Origin: Planctomycetaceae bacterium UBA6163
Lineage (GTDB): Bacteria > Planctomycetota > Planctomycetia > Pirellulales > Pirellulaceae
Length of the DNA: 16,613 nt
Assembly (NCBI GenBank): GCA_002428205.1
Contig: DIUH01000104.1
Location: 1-16,613, forward strand
Direction: 5' to 3'
Positions within the stretch are counted from its first letter, which is position 1, and each line of letters opens with the position of its first letter. Below the pieces are notes generated by a model. The model had not been told where the DNA came from. It did not search any database and saw nothing but the letters and a program-made list of their open reading frames with translations. Of the stretch, positions 1-6,865 are shown piece after piece. The position numbers and the translations under genes were made by a program.

Positions 1-278
1 CAGTCGCCATACGGAGAGATCAAGTCGAGGCAGGAGCGATAGTGCAATTTTTTGGAAGGTGCGACTCGGTGTGATTTGACAGTAAACGAGCCGAATTACC
101 CGCGAAAAATGCATCGTACTCGTTAAAACGGGAAAGAGGTTTTCCTTTCAAAAAGCAAGCGCCTTCATCCCTTTATGCTTCGCATATAACAAGATGCTTA
201 GCGACGGTACAGAAAAACCGCTTTAGACATTACTATTTGTACTGGACGCTTTTTCCCCCTCCTTTTAGGAATGCTCTT
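1..278. other. Left-edge intergenic region upstream of the methyltransferase
   Basis: No convincing ORF is present. A TATAAC hexamer at 185-190 could be a -10 element for the methyltransferase, but no good -35 lies 16-18 bases upstream. A perfect TTGACA at 76-81 has no -10 at normal spacing. Short stems occur at 174-186 (TATGC/GCATA, loop TTC) and around 132-149 (a bulged GAAAG/CTTTC type stem followed by a short A-run). No function can be assigned to them. Confidence 0.4.
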
Positions 279-899
279 TTGACCCGTAATGCCCAGCAAG
301 ATGCTGATGAAGACTCGGACGACGTGGAACTGTTGGCCGAGTTTCGGTTGCTGTGGCGTGATGCCGCTGCGATTTGGGACGAGCACGAAAATGAGCCCGC
401 GTTTGAAGGTTACGTCGGTTCGGATTTTTTCGCCGCGTGGACGATCCTGAAGTCGCTGCGCGGTCGTGGATCGACGTTCCTGGAATGGGGTTCGGGCTTG
501 GGCGTGGTCGCGATCATGGCGTCGCGAATGGGGTTCGAATCGGCGGGCATCGAGATCGAACCGGAGCTGGTCGAACTAGCACAAACGCTCGCCAAACGCT
601 ATTCAGCCGATGTCGACTTCGTTTGCGGTTCGTTTGTCCCCGAAGAATTCGAGCCCGATGCGGCGATGGGCGACGAGTTCTTTCGCACCGACAGCGACAG
701 TGCATCGGCCTACGCAGAGCTGGACCGCGAATTGTCTGATTTTGACATCGTTTACGCGTACCCATGGCCTGATGAACAGGGGCTGTTCAACAGCATCATG
801 CGGCGCTGCGGCGGCCGTCGATCGGTTCTGATCCGTTATGACAACCGCGAAGGAATCTCGATGCGTCAGCCAGGAATGCCCAAACGCTCGAAACGATGA
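279..899 (+). CDS. Class I SAM-dependent methyltransferase, small
   Basis: Predicted Rossmann-fold methyltransferase of about 206 residues; the substrate is unknown. The SAM-binding motif I (LEWGSGLG) is at about residues 68-75. It is followed by GIEIEPE (about 90-96), where the acidic residues after the second strand would bind the SAM ribose. A motif IV-like YPWPDE is at about 151-156. The N-terminus is acidic and probably disordered. The frame is open back to a TTG at 237, but I chose the TTG at 279 because AGGA (267-270) lies 8 bases upstream, a good ribosome-binding distance, and because the extra 14 residues look unstructured. No ATG is available in this part of the frame. It is a stand-alone gene convergent with the desaturase. 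The fold is well supported. The target could be protein, RNA or a small molecule, and the sequence does not say which. Confidence 0.75.
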   Translation: MTRNAQQDADEDSDDVELLAEFRLLWRDAAAIWDEHENEPAFEGYVGSDFFAAWTILKSLRGRGSTFLEWGSGLGVVAIMASRMGFESAGIEIEPELVELAQTLAKRYSADVDFVCGSFVPEEFEPDAAMGDEFFRTDSDSASAYAELDRELSDFDIVYAYPWPDEQGLFNSIMRRCGGRRSVLIRYDNREGISMRQPGMPKRSKR

Positions 900-912
900 G
901 TTGGTGAAGACA

Positions 913-950
913 CCCGCCCGCTTGCGGGAGGGTCGGCCTTTCAGGGCCGG
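913..950. repeat. Tandem GC-rich double hairpin between convergent genes
   Basis: Two adjacent inverted repeats fill the gap between the converging methyltransferase and desaturase genes. The first pairs 913-921 with 924-932 (CCCGCCCGC against GCGGGAGGG, one G-A mismatch, TT at the tip). The second pairs CGGCC (934-938) with GGCCG (945-949). There is no T-run on either side, so this is not a textbook intrinsic terminator. The compact double palindrome resembles REP-type intergenic elements. A role in bidirectional transcript ending or mRNA 3' protection is inference. Confidence 0.55.
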
Positions 951-984
951 GGAGGGCCAGGCCGAATCAAATATGCAAACTCGC

Positions 985-2076
985 TCAGACGCTTGCCGGT
1001 TTGCGGCTCATCGACGACCACGAACGCTTCCACAACGCAACGATCTCGCTGGTCAAGCTCGGTGCAACCGTAAAACGATACGGTGAATCTTCGGGCAAAC
1101 CTTTCATCAGTCGAGTGTGTGCTTCGCCCAAATTGTGATAAGGCAATGATGGGAACAAGTGATGCAGCGCGTGGTAGCGAGTCCCAATGGGGCCCCACAA
1201 TTCGCTGATCCATGGGGCGTGTGGATAATTGACGGTGTCGAGCAACTGTTCCTCGAACGACATTTCTTCGCCGGTTCCGGTCCAGCGATGCGCGCCCAAG
1301 GTTCGTACTTCATTGATGATCAACAAGCCGACGCCAACGGCATAGGCGATCCCCCAAATCGGGTCGATCCATTCGCCACGCATGATGCCGCCGCGAATCA
1401 GAAACCAAACACACCAAGCGAAACAAAGTGCTTCCTGCAAAATAATTGTGCGATGGATCCGTGGCGTTAAATCATCGCGTCGATAAAACGGATCGACCAA
1501 CATCGTTGACGCATGGCGATGAAAAAACTGGCGTGCACCAGGAACCACCCAGCAGATCGGGCTGATGATCAAAAATCTTGCCACACCCAAAAATGGGATG
1601 ATCAATGCTTGTAAAATGAAGCCGACGATCATCCAAGGCCCATGATGGCTCAGCGACAAGTATTCGCCATCATGCTCGGTTCCATAATGTTTGCGTCGAT
1701 GGTGGTCGACGTGTGGATAGTAAAGAAACGAAGGAACCAGTAAGAAGATTCCACAGAGCGCGTTCCAAGCGATTCGGAACGCCTTAAAACCCTCCTTGGG
1801 CAGATGGACCAGTTCATGGATGAACATGACGGCGCGCATGTACAAAATCACGCATGTTGCATAAGACAAGGCTAGCGCTGGCCACAGATACGGCGACTCT
1901 GGCATCCAGCGGGGCAAAAAATACATCGCATGAAACGCCAGGTGGCCACCGATGATTGAACAAAGGAAATCGACCCAGTAAATCAATGGGTTCGGTTTCT
2001 GCAAATCACCCACCAGAGCACGGGCTTGGGCGAACGAGAACGTTGAACAACGTTGTGAGGTCTGAACAGCACCCAT
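985..2076 (-). CDS. Membrane fatty acid desaturase family protein
   Basis: Integral membrane di-iron desaturase/hydroxylase of 363 residues, within the usual family length. All three histidine clusters are present: HELVH at 87-91, HVDHH at 122-126 and HALHH at 302-306. Further conserved-looking histidines are at 130, 135 and 263. Hydrophobic segments at about 32-55, 63-85, 103-120, 148-185 and 220-256 fit the family's pairs of membrane helices, with the His boxes on the cytoplasmic face. Such enzymes use O2 and reduced ferredoxin or cytochrome b5-type electrons to introduce double bonds into acyl chains or related lipids. The ATG at 2074-2076 is preceded by AGGTGA seven bases upstream, which supports this start. 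No electron carrier or lipid gene is adjacent, so the substrate and regiospecificity cannot be read. A carotenoid-modifying or hydroxylase role is a possible alternative. Confidence 0.88.
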   Translation of the reverse strand: MGAVQTSQRCSTFSFAQARALVGDLQKPNPLIYWVDFLCSIIGGHLAFHAMYFLPRWMPESPYLWPALALSYATCVILYMRAVMFIHELVHLPKEGFKAFRIAWNALCGIFLLVPSFLYYPHVDHHRRKHYGTEHDGEYLSLSHHGPWMIVGFILQALIIPFLGVARFLIISPICWVVPGARQFFHRHASTMLVDPFYRRDDLTPRIHRTIILQEALCFAWCVWFLIRGGIMRGEWIDPIWGIAYAVGVGLLIINEVRTLGAHRWTGTGEEMSFEEQLLDTVNYPHAPWISELWGPIGTRYHALHHLFPSLPYHNLGEAHTRLMKGLPEDSPYRFTVAPSLTSEIVALWKRSWSSMSRKPASV

Positions 2077-2484
2077 GCTTGGATCACCTAGGGTCTACGG
2101 TCGAGGTCAAAGCGAAATGGCGAATTGCAACCGGGCCAATCGAATCGACAATCAAAGCATCGCCTTGCGGATCATCGATTTTCAGACGTTTTCCAACAAT
2201 TACCAGTCTGTAAGTTATCGGCATTTGGTCTCGAGAAAATCACAGCGGTTTGTCCAAAAAACACACCAGTTGCTCGATAAAAATGATGCCAGCGTTAACC
2301 GATGCAGACTCGTTATGCAGGGGTTGATGCTCCAACAAAATCGCTTGAGCGTCCGTTGACAATTACTCTTGTGGGTGGAATCCGAACCTTGGCCCATTGG
2401 AGATAGCGTTTCCTTCGCTTAAAAGTCGATCTGACTTCCATCATTCCGTTAAACCTATTTTCTCGAACACACTCAGAAACCCCC
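2077..2484. other. Divergent intergenic region between desaturase and flavoprotein genes
   Basis: This 408-base gap must hold the promoters of both divergent genes, yet neither is obvious. A perfect TTGACA sits at 2356-2361 on the + strand, but the bases 17 downstream (2379-2384) do not resemble TATAAT. No credible small ORF, strong hairpin or known riboswitch pattern was seen. The flavoprotein ATG at 2485 is preceded by a C-rich stretch and has no Shine-Dalgarno site. Confidence 0.4.
2084..2089 (-). promoter_or_regulatory. Shine-Dalgarno site of the desaturase gene
   Basis: On the minus strand AGGTGA lies 7 bases before the ATG at 2076. It is one of the few clear ribosome-binding sites in the window and fixes the desaturase start. 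Confidence 0.6.
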
Positions 2485-3777
2485 ATGAATATCGCAGTGA
2501 TCGGTGCTGGTGCGGCGGGGTTGATGGCCGCCGCGCGAGCCGCATTGACCGCTCGGCAATCCGGAATCGATTGTCGCGTTGTCGTCCTTGAAAAAAATCG
2601 CAAGGCGGGCGTCAAAATTTTGATGAGCGGCGGGACACGTTGTAACCTGACTCACGATTGTGGCCCCGAAGGAATCATGGAAGCGTTCGGCCGCGGCGGA
2701 GCGTTCTTGCGACAAGCACTGGCGGCACTGCCACCAATCGAGGTGGTCCGGTTGTTCAATGGGCTTGGTGTGGCGACCCAAATCGAATCGACCGGAAAGG
2801 TGTTTCCGTCCAGCAATCGTGCCGTTGACGTACGTGACGCGCTGCTGAAGTATGCGACCGATGCCGGTGCCGAAGTCCGCTTGGATTGCGCAGTGAAATC
2901 GCTCAAACGAGAACCTCAATCGGGCGGCTTCGTCTTGGAGGTTAATGGCGATTTTCTTCCATTTGATCGCGTGATTGTCACCGTTGGTGGCAAGAGCTGG
3001 CCAGGTTGTGGCACGATCGGCGAAGGTTATCAATGGATGCGAGATTTTGGTCATACGATCGTGCCGCCGCGTCCGGCACTAGTACCTTTGGTAGGCGGAA
3101 CCGAGTGGATGCACGAGATCAGCGGTGTGACGCTCGACAGTGTGACGGCCAGCGTCTGGTCGGTGCCGCAAGACGGAAAAAAGCCGCCGAAGAAACCGCT
3201 GCTGGCCCGCCGTGGCGGCTTCTTGTTCACCCATTTCGGTTTCTCAGGCCCCACGGCGATGGATGTCAGCGGGATCATCACCGCGGCGGCCCGGCCACAG
3301 GAAACGCGTTTGACGCTCGACCTGGTTCCCGATTTGACCACAGACCAGGTGATACGCTGGGTCGAAGACCAACGCCGCGGTGGACGCCGCAAAGTGTCCG
3401 CCGCGATCGCCGAATTGCTGCCCCGGCGACTTGCCGACGCAGTGACTGAGTCTGCCGGTGCGACCGAAGTTTCTTTTGCCGAACTGCCTCGTGGTAAGTC
3501 CGATGCATTGATTCAATCGCTAAAACAATTGACACTGCCGGTGACGGGGACTCGCGGGTTTGATAAGGCCGAAGTGACCGCCGGCGGAGTCAGCCTGAAG
3601 GAAGTCGATCCGCGAACGATGCAAAGCCGTATCGTACCAGGGATGTTTATCGCCGGTGAAATCCTTGACCTCGATGGCTGGATCGGCGGATACAACTTTC
3701 AGTCGGCATTCAGCACCGGGTTGGTCGCTGGCACACACGCGGTGACGTCCGAAGTCGAAGTCACCTGTGTGAATTGA
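2485..3777 (+). CDS. BaiN/YhiN (HI0933) family FAD-dependent oxidoreductase
   Basis: Flavoprotein of 430 residues, a typical length for the HI0933/YhiN family. The N-terminal dinucleotide-binding motif GAGAAG (7-12) opens an FAD Rossmann fold, with the acidic strand end at LEKN (about 35-38). Family signatures follow: SGGTRCNLTH (48-57), GGKSWPGCGTIGEGY (168-182), THFGFSGP (249-256), TAGGV (355-359), and the C-terminal FAD-binding stretch beginning GMFIAGEILD (386-395) and running through GGYNFQSA (401-408). From established knowledge, Escherichia coli YhiN (RdsA) has been reported as a 23S rRNA dihydrouridine synthase, while BaiN was named for bile-acid reduction. Which activity applies here is not visible, though the rRNA role is more plausible for a free-living bacterium. 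The ATG start has no Shine-Dalgarno site. The stop lies 44 bases before the FHA-cyclase ATG, so co-transcription is likely. Confidence 0.88.
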   Translation: MNIAVIGAGAAGLMAAARAALTARQSGIDCRVVVLEKNRKAGVKILMSGGTRCNLTHDCGPEGIMEAFGRGGAFLRQALAALPPIEVVRLFNGLGVATQIESTGKVFPSSNRAVDVRDALLKYATDAGAEVRLDCAVKSLKREPQSGGFVLEVNGDFLPFDRVIVTVGGKSWPGCGTIGEGYQWMRDFGHTIVPPRPALVPLVGGTEWMHEISGVTLDSVTASVWSVPQDGKKPPKKPLLARRGGFLFTHFGFSGPTAMDVSGIITAAARPQETRLTLDLVPDLTTDQVIRWVEDQRRGGRRKVSAAIAELLPRRLADAVTESAGATEVSFAELPRGKSDALIQSLKQLTLPVTGTRGFDKAEVTAGGVSLKEVDPRTMQSRIVPGMFIAGEILDLDGWIGGYNFQSAFSTGLVAGTHAVTSEVEVTCVN

Positions 3778-3821
3778 TTCGCCCAACCGGTTCGTCGCAC
3801 ATTCATTATTTTGGTTCGTTC

Positions 3822-5723
3822 ATGTCAGACCTGATCGCGCAAGGCTCGCTCGCAAAAAACCGATGGCGGCGCGCCCTACCGGCTTCGACGGGCGAATGCT
3901 TGACCGATGCCGATTCACAACTTCGCTGGTGGGATAACGATGAAGGCGTGATTACGATCGGCCGCACCGGATCAACCGGCTGGCAGGTGACTTGGGACGA
4001 TCGCGTTTCTCGCCAACACGCACAATTGAGACTGCAAGCCGATGGCAGCGTGCTGGTTCGCAAAGTCCCTGAATCCCGAAACCCGATCTTCTATCGTGGA
4101 CAAAAGAAGGATGCGTTTCGCTTGATGCCCAGCGAACATTTTGTGATCGGTCATACGACGTTCACGCTTGCCACGCGTCCTGAGGTGAATAATTCCGATA
4201 AACGGCTTGATGTTACCGAGCATGTTTATAACGTCAACGAATTGCGAGGCCGAGGTTTCCGCGATGCGGCAACACGGATCGATGCGTTGGGACGTTTGCC
4301 CGACATCATCGGTGGCAGTACCAATGATGAAGAATTATTGGTGCGAGTGGTCAGTCTGTTGTTGCAATCGATCCCATCGGCGGCCGCCGTTGCGATTCTC
4401 GATGCCAGTGGTGACGATAAGACGCCGCCCAAAATCTTACACTATGACAACCGGATTGCAGAGACCAGCGGCCCGCGTCCGAGTGCACGGATCGCCCGCC
4501 AATCGCTGCGCACGATGCAAAACGTATTGCATTTATGGAGCGGCGGTGATGGCGAAGATCCGCCATCAAAAGTATCACAACCGTATACCGCGTCCGAAGG
4601 CGTTGACTGGGCGTTTTGTGTCCCGTTGCCGACACCATCTTGCAACGGTTGGGTGATCTATGTGACGGGTCAATTGTTGCCTCGCATCGATGGCGGGATC
4701 GAAAAATCATTAGCCGCCGCACCAGATGATCTGCATGACGACATTAAGTTCGCGGAACTGGTGGGAACCACGCTGGGAAACCTTCGGCAATCGAGAGTCT
4801 TACAGCGTCAACAGCTCGGGCTGCTTCGTTTCTTCTCACCCGTCGTGATGGACGCCCTCGCCGGACGCGATGCCGATGAAGTGCTCCAGCCACGCGAGAC
4901 CGACGTCTCGGTCCTCTTTTGTGATCTCCGTGGGTTCACAAAACAGAGTGAGCAATCGCAAGATCGATTATTGGAATTATTGCAACGTGTCAGTGATGCG
5001 CTCGGTGTGATGACCGGCGAGATCTTACGCACCGGTGGCGTGGTGGGAGATTTTCATGGCGATGCTGCGATGGGGTTTTGGGGCTGGCCACTGGACCAAT
5101 CCGACTCGCCGGTTCGCGCCGCACAAGCGGCGCTGACGATCCGCGAAGCGTTTTACGGAACCGGGATTCTCGGATCGGTCGCTGAAAACGAACCCGAATC
5201 GCGAAAGTCGCGACGCGGTGGCAGTTTCGGATTCCGCTGTGGCATCGGCCTGGCCACCGGACGCGCCGTGGCAGGTCGGATCGGCACCGTCGATCAAGTG
5301 AAGGTGACGGCGTTCGGACCGGTGGTCAATCTGGCAAGCCGTCTCGAAGGGATGACTAAGGTTTTAGGCGCCGAGGTCTTGCTCGATCAAGCGTCGGCAG
5401 ACTGGATTCGCAAAAACGTCAGCCCGGATGTGATGCGCGTACGGCGTTTGGTACGCGTGAGGCCGGCGGGGATTTCACAACCGATTGATGTCTATCAATT
5501 GTTGCGTCCCAATGGCACACCGACGTCGCCAACGGATGAAGATGTGCGAGCCTATGAGATTGCGCTCGATGCATTGATCGCAGGCGACTGGGACGAAGCG
5601 TTTGATTTCCTTCATCGCGTCGCATCGACCGATCGCGCGAAGGATTTTTTAACAGCCACGATCCTTCGTCACGGGCGTGTGCCACCACCGGATTGGAACG
5701 GGGTTATCGATATCCCGAAATGA
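3822..5723 (+). CDS. FHA domain plus class III adenylate/guanylate cyclase
   Basis: Predicted soluble signalling protein of 633 residues. An N-terminal FHA phosphothreonine-binding domain spans about 30-120, with GR at 47-48, SRxH at 63-66 and Asn 87. A GAF-like region spans about 160-320, and a class III cyclase catalytic domain about 355-545. Metal-binding Asp 368 (CDLRGFT) and Asp 414 (HGD), and the transition-state pair Asn 503 and Arg 507 (VVNLASR), are all present. At the two base-recognition positions, the usual Lys is Asp 410 and the usual Asp is Thr 496. Thr there is known in class IIIb enzymes, but Asp at the Lys position is unusual. There is an insert of about 20 residues around 450-472. 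The C-terminal 60 residues look like one TPR-type helix pair. The frame is open to a TTG at 3774 overlapping the upstream stop (TTGA). I preferred the ATG at 3822 because the extra 16 residues are not part of the FHA fold. FHA suggests control by Ser/Thr kinases. Confidence 0.87.
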   Translation: MSDLIAQGSLAKNRWRRALPASTGECLTDADSQLRWWDNDEGVITIGRTGSTGWQVTWDDRVSRQHAQLRLQADGSVLVRKVPESRNPIFYRGQKKDAFRLMPSEHFVIGHTTFTLATRPEVNNSDKRLDVTEHVYNVNELRGRGFRDAATRIDALGRLPDIIGGSTNDEELLVRVVSLLLQSIPSAAAVAILDASGDDKTPPKILHYDNRIAETSGPRPSARIARQSLRTMQNVLHLWSGGDGEDPPSKVSQPYTASEGVDWAFCVPLPTPSCNGWVIYVTGQLLPRIDGGIEKSLAAAPDDLHDDIKFAELVGTTLGNLRQSRVLQRQQLGLLRFFSPVVMDALAGRDADEVLQPRETDVSVLFCDLRGFTKQSEQSQDRLLELLQRVSDALGVMTGEILRTGGVVGDFHGDAAMGFWGWPLDQSDSPVRAAQAALTIREAFYGTGILGSVAENEPESRKSRRGGSFGFRCGIGLATGRAVAGRIGTVDQVKVTAFGPVVNLASRLEGMTKVLGAEVLLDQASADWIRKNVSPDVMRVRRLVRVRPAGISQPIDVYQLLRPNGTPTSPTDEDVRAYEIALDALIAGDWDEAFDFLHRVASTDRAKDFLTATILRHGRVPPPDWNGVIDIPK

Positions 5724-5790
5724 CCGCGGCGCAGCGATGTTCTGTGCATCCTGTATGTCCGGTGCGTCCTGTCGTGAACTGAGGCGGGCG

Positions 5791-5821
5791 TTTACACTGT
5801 CCACTTTTATAATTTTATAAT
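5791..5821 (+). promoter_or_regulatory. Candidate sigma70-type promoter of hemC
   Basis: An AT-rich island in GC-rich DNA carries two perfect TATAAT hexamers, at 5808-5813 and 5816-5821. TTTACA (5791-5796, one mismatch to TTGACA) lies 19 bases before the second and 11 before the first, so spacing is imperfect. Transcription from the second -10 would start roughly 8 bases before the hemC ATG, giving an almost leaderless mRNA. That fits the lack of a Shine-Dalgarno site. Confidence 0.5.
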
Positions 5822-5836
5822 ACCACTCAACACCCT

Positions 5837-6754
5837 ATGTCTGATTCTCAAACGATACGATTAGCAACTCGCAAAAGCCCGTTGGCGCTTTGGCAGGCGA
5901 CTTGGGTGGCGGGCGAGCTGACGCGACTCGGCTACACGACGCTGCTTGTCCCTTTGGTTTCCGCGGGCGATAACGACTTGCGTCCGATCACGTCGACCAG
6001 CGAAGTCGGATTGTTTACCAAGCGAATTCAGCAAGCATTGATTGAAGGTGAAGCGGACGTAGCGGTTCACAGTCTTAAGGATTTGCCGACAATCGAAGTG
6101 CCCGAGTTGCATTTGGCAGCGGTCACCGAGCGCGAGGTCGTCGAAGATCGGCTCGTGACGGTTGCCGGATGGACGCTCGATGAACTGCCACAATCGGCGG
6201 TAGTCGGAACCAGCAGTCGTCGCCGCGCCGCACAGTTGCTGCATCGCCGTGCTGATTTGCAGATCCGTCCGATTCGCGGCAACGTACAGACGCGAATCGA
6301 TCAAGTGATGCGTGGCGACTTTGACGCGACGTTGCTGGCGGCGGCTGGACTGGAACGATTGGAGATGAGCGATGTGTCGGCGACAACGCTATCGATCGAA
6401 GTGATGTTGCCCGCACCAGGGCAAGCGGCATTGGGGATCGAAACGCGACGCGATGACGAGTTCACGACTGCGGCGATCGCAAAGCTCGATCACCCAGATA
6501 CTCGCGCCGCAGTAACCGCCGAACGAGCGCTTTTGCGAGAGCTCAGCGGCGGCTGCCTAGCGCCGATCGCGGCACTGGGCACCGTTGATGGGCAAGAACT
6601 GCGGTTGCGAGCAACCGTCTTAACGCCCGACGCGTCGATCCGGTTAGACGTCGACATCACCGGCCCAGCCAGCGAAGCCTACCAATTAGGCATCCAGGCC
6701 GCCCAAACCCTCCGCGACCAAGGCGCCGACGCCATCATCGCCGCCGCCCGCTGA
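5837..6754 (+). CDS. hemC: Porphobilinogen deaminase (hydroxymethylbilane synthase)
   Basis: Cytoplasmic enzyme of tetrapyrrole (heme) synthesis that joins four porphobilinogen units into hydroxymethylbilane. At 305 residues it is the normal family length. Hallmarks are present in order: ATRKSPLALWQ (10-20), VHSLKDLPT (77-85) with catalytic Asp 82, GTSSRRR (124-130), RPIRGNVQTR (144-153), and the cofactor loop SGGCLAP with Cys 240, which carries the dipyrromethane primer. The ATG start leaves only a few residues before the conserved N-terminal strand, so it is secure. No other heme gene is adjacent. It has its own AT-rich promoter region in the 113-base gap after the cyclase gene. The last 34 or so codons (from about 6650) are overwhelmingly C-ending, unlike the mixed third positions of the rest of the gene, just before a palindrome-rich intergenic repeat. 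Confidence 0.96.
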   Translation: MSDSQTIRLATRKSPLALWQATWVAGELTRLGYTTLLVPLVSAGDNDLRPITSTSEVGLFTKRIQQALIEGEADVAVHSLKDLPTIEVPELHLAAVTEREVVEDRLVTVAGWTLDELPQSAVVGTSSRRRAAQLLHRRADLQIRPIRGNVQTRIDQVMRGDFDATLLAAAGLERLEMSDVSATTLSIEVMLPAPGQAALGIETRRDDEFTTAAIAKLDHPDTRAAVTAERALLRELSGGCLAPIAALGTVDGQELRLRATVLTPDASIRLDVDITGPASEAYQLGIQAAQTLRDQGADAIIAAAR

Positions 6755-6755
6755 A

Positions 6756-6828
6756 TCGCCGTTGGCGACTGTGTTGGCATGCCGCCAGCACGCCACCCGG
6801 GTGTCGCTAGCACGCCAATGCAGCTAGC
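6756..6828. repeat. Palindrome cluster between hemC and the Rpn nuclease gene
   Basis: This short gap is packed with symmetric sequence: a stem TCGCC/GGCGA (6756-6760 with 6764-6768); an 8-base stem GTGTTGGC/GCCAGCAC (6771-6778 with 6784-6791, one G-T pair); a perfect palindrome CACCCGGGTG (6794-6803); two GCTAGC palindromes (6806-6811 and 6823-6828); and a 9-base direct repeat AGCACGCCA (6787-6795 and 6809-6817). The density is far above the surrounding DNA and suggests a dispersed intergenic repeat or REP-like element. It may also end the hemC transcript. Confidence 0.55.
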
Positions 6829-6850
6829 ATGGGGTATTCAGATTCCCCGC

Positions 6851-6855
6851 GGAGG
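6851..6855 (+). promoter_or_regulatory. Shine-Dalgarno site of the Rpn nuclease gene
   Basis: GGAGG lies 10 bases before the ATG at 6866. It decides for this start over the longer open frame reaching back to 6779, whose extra residues would be translated from the palindrome cluster. Confidence 0.6.
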
Positions 6856-6865
6856 CGTCGTTTCG

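Noticed and set aside
76..81. Perfect TTGACA as a methyltransferase promoter
   Set aside because: No -10 hexamer at 16-18 bases downstream and the distance to the gene is about 200 bases.
2356..2361. Perfect TTGACA as the flavoprotein gene promoter
   Set aside because: The bases at the expected -10 position (2379-2384) do not resemble TATAAT.
3774..3821. TTG start overlapping the flavoprotein stop for the cyclase
   Set aside because: Would add 16 residues outside the FHA fold; the ATG at 3822 is simpler, though coupling through the TTGA overlap cannot be excluded.
5861..6304. 147-codon minus-strand frame opposite hemC
   Set aside because: Overlaps conserved hemC motifs on the other strand and has no recognisable features.
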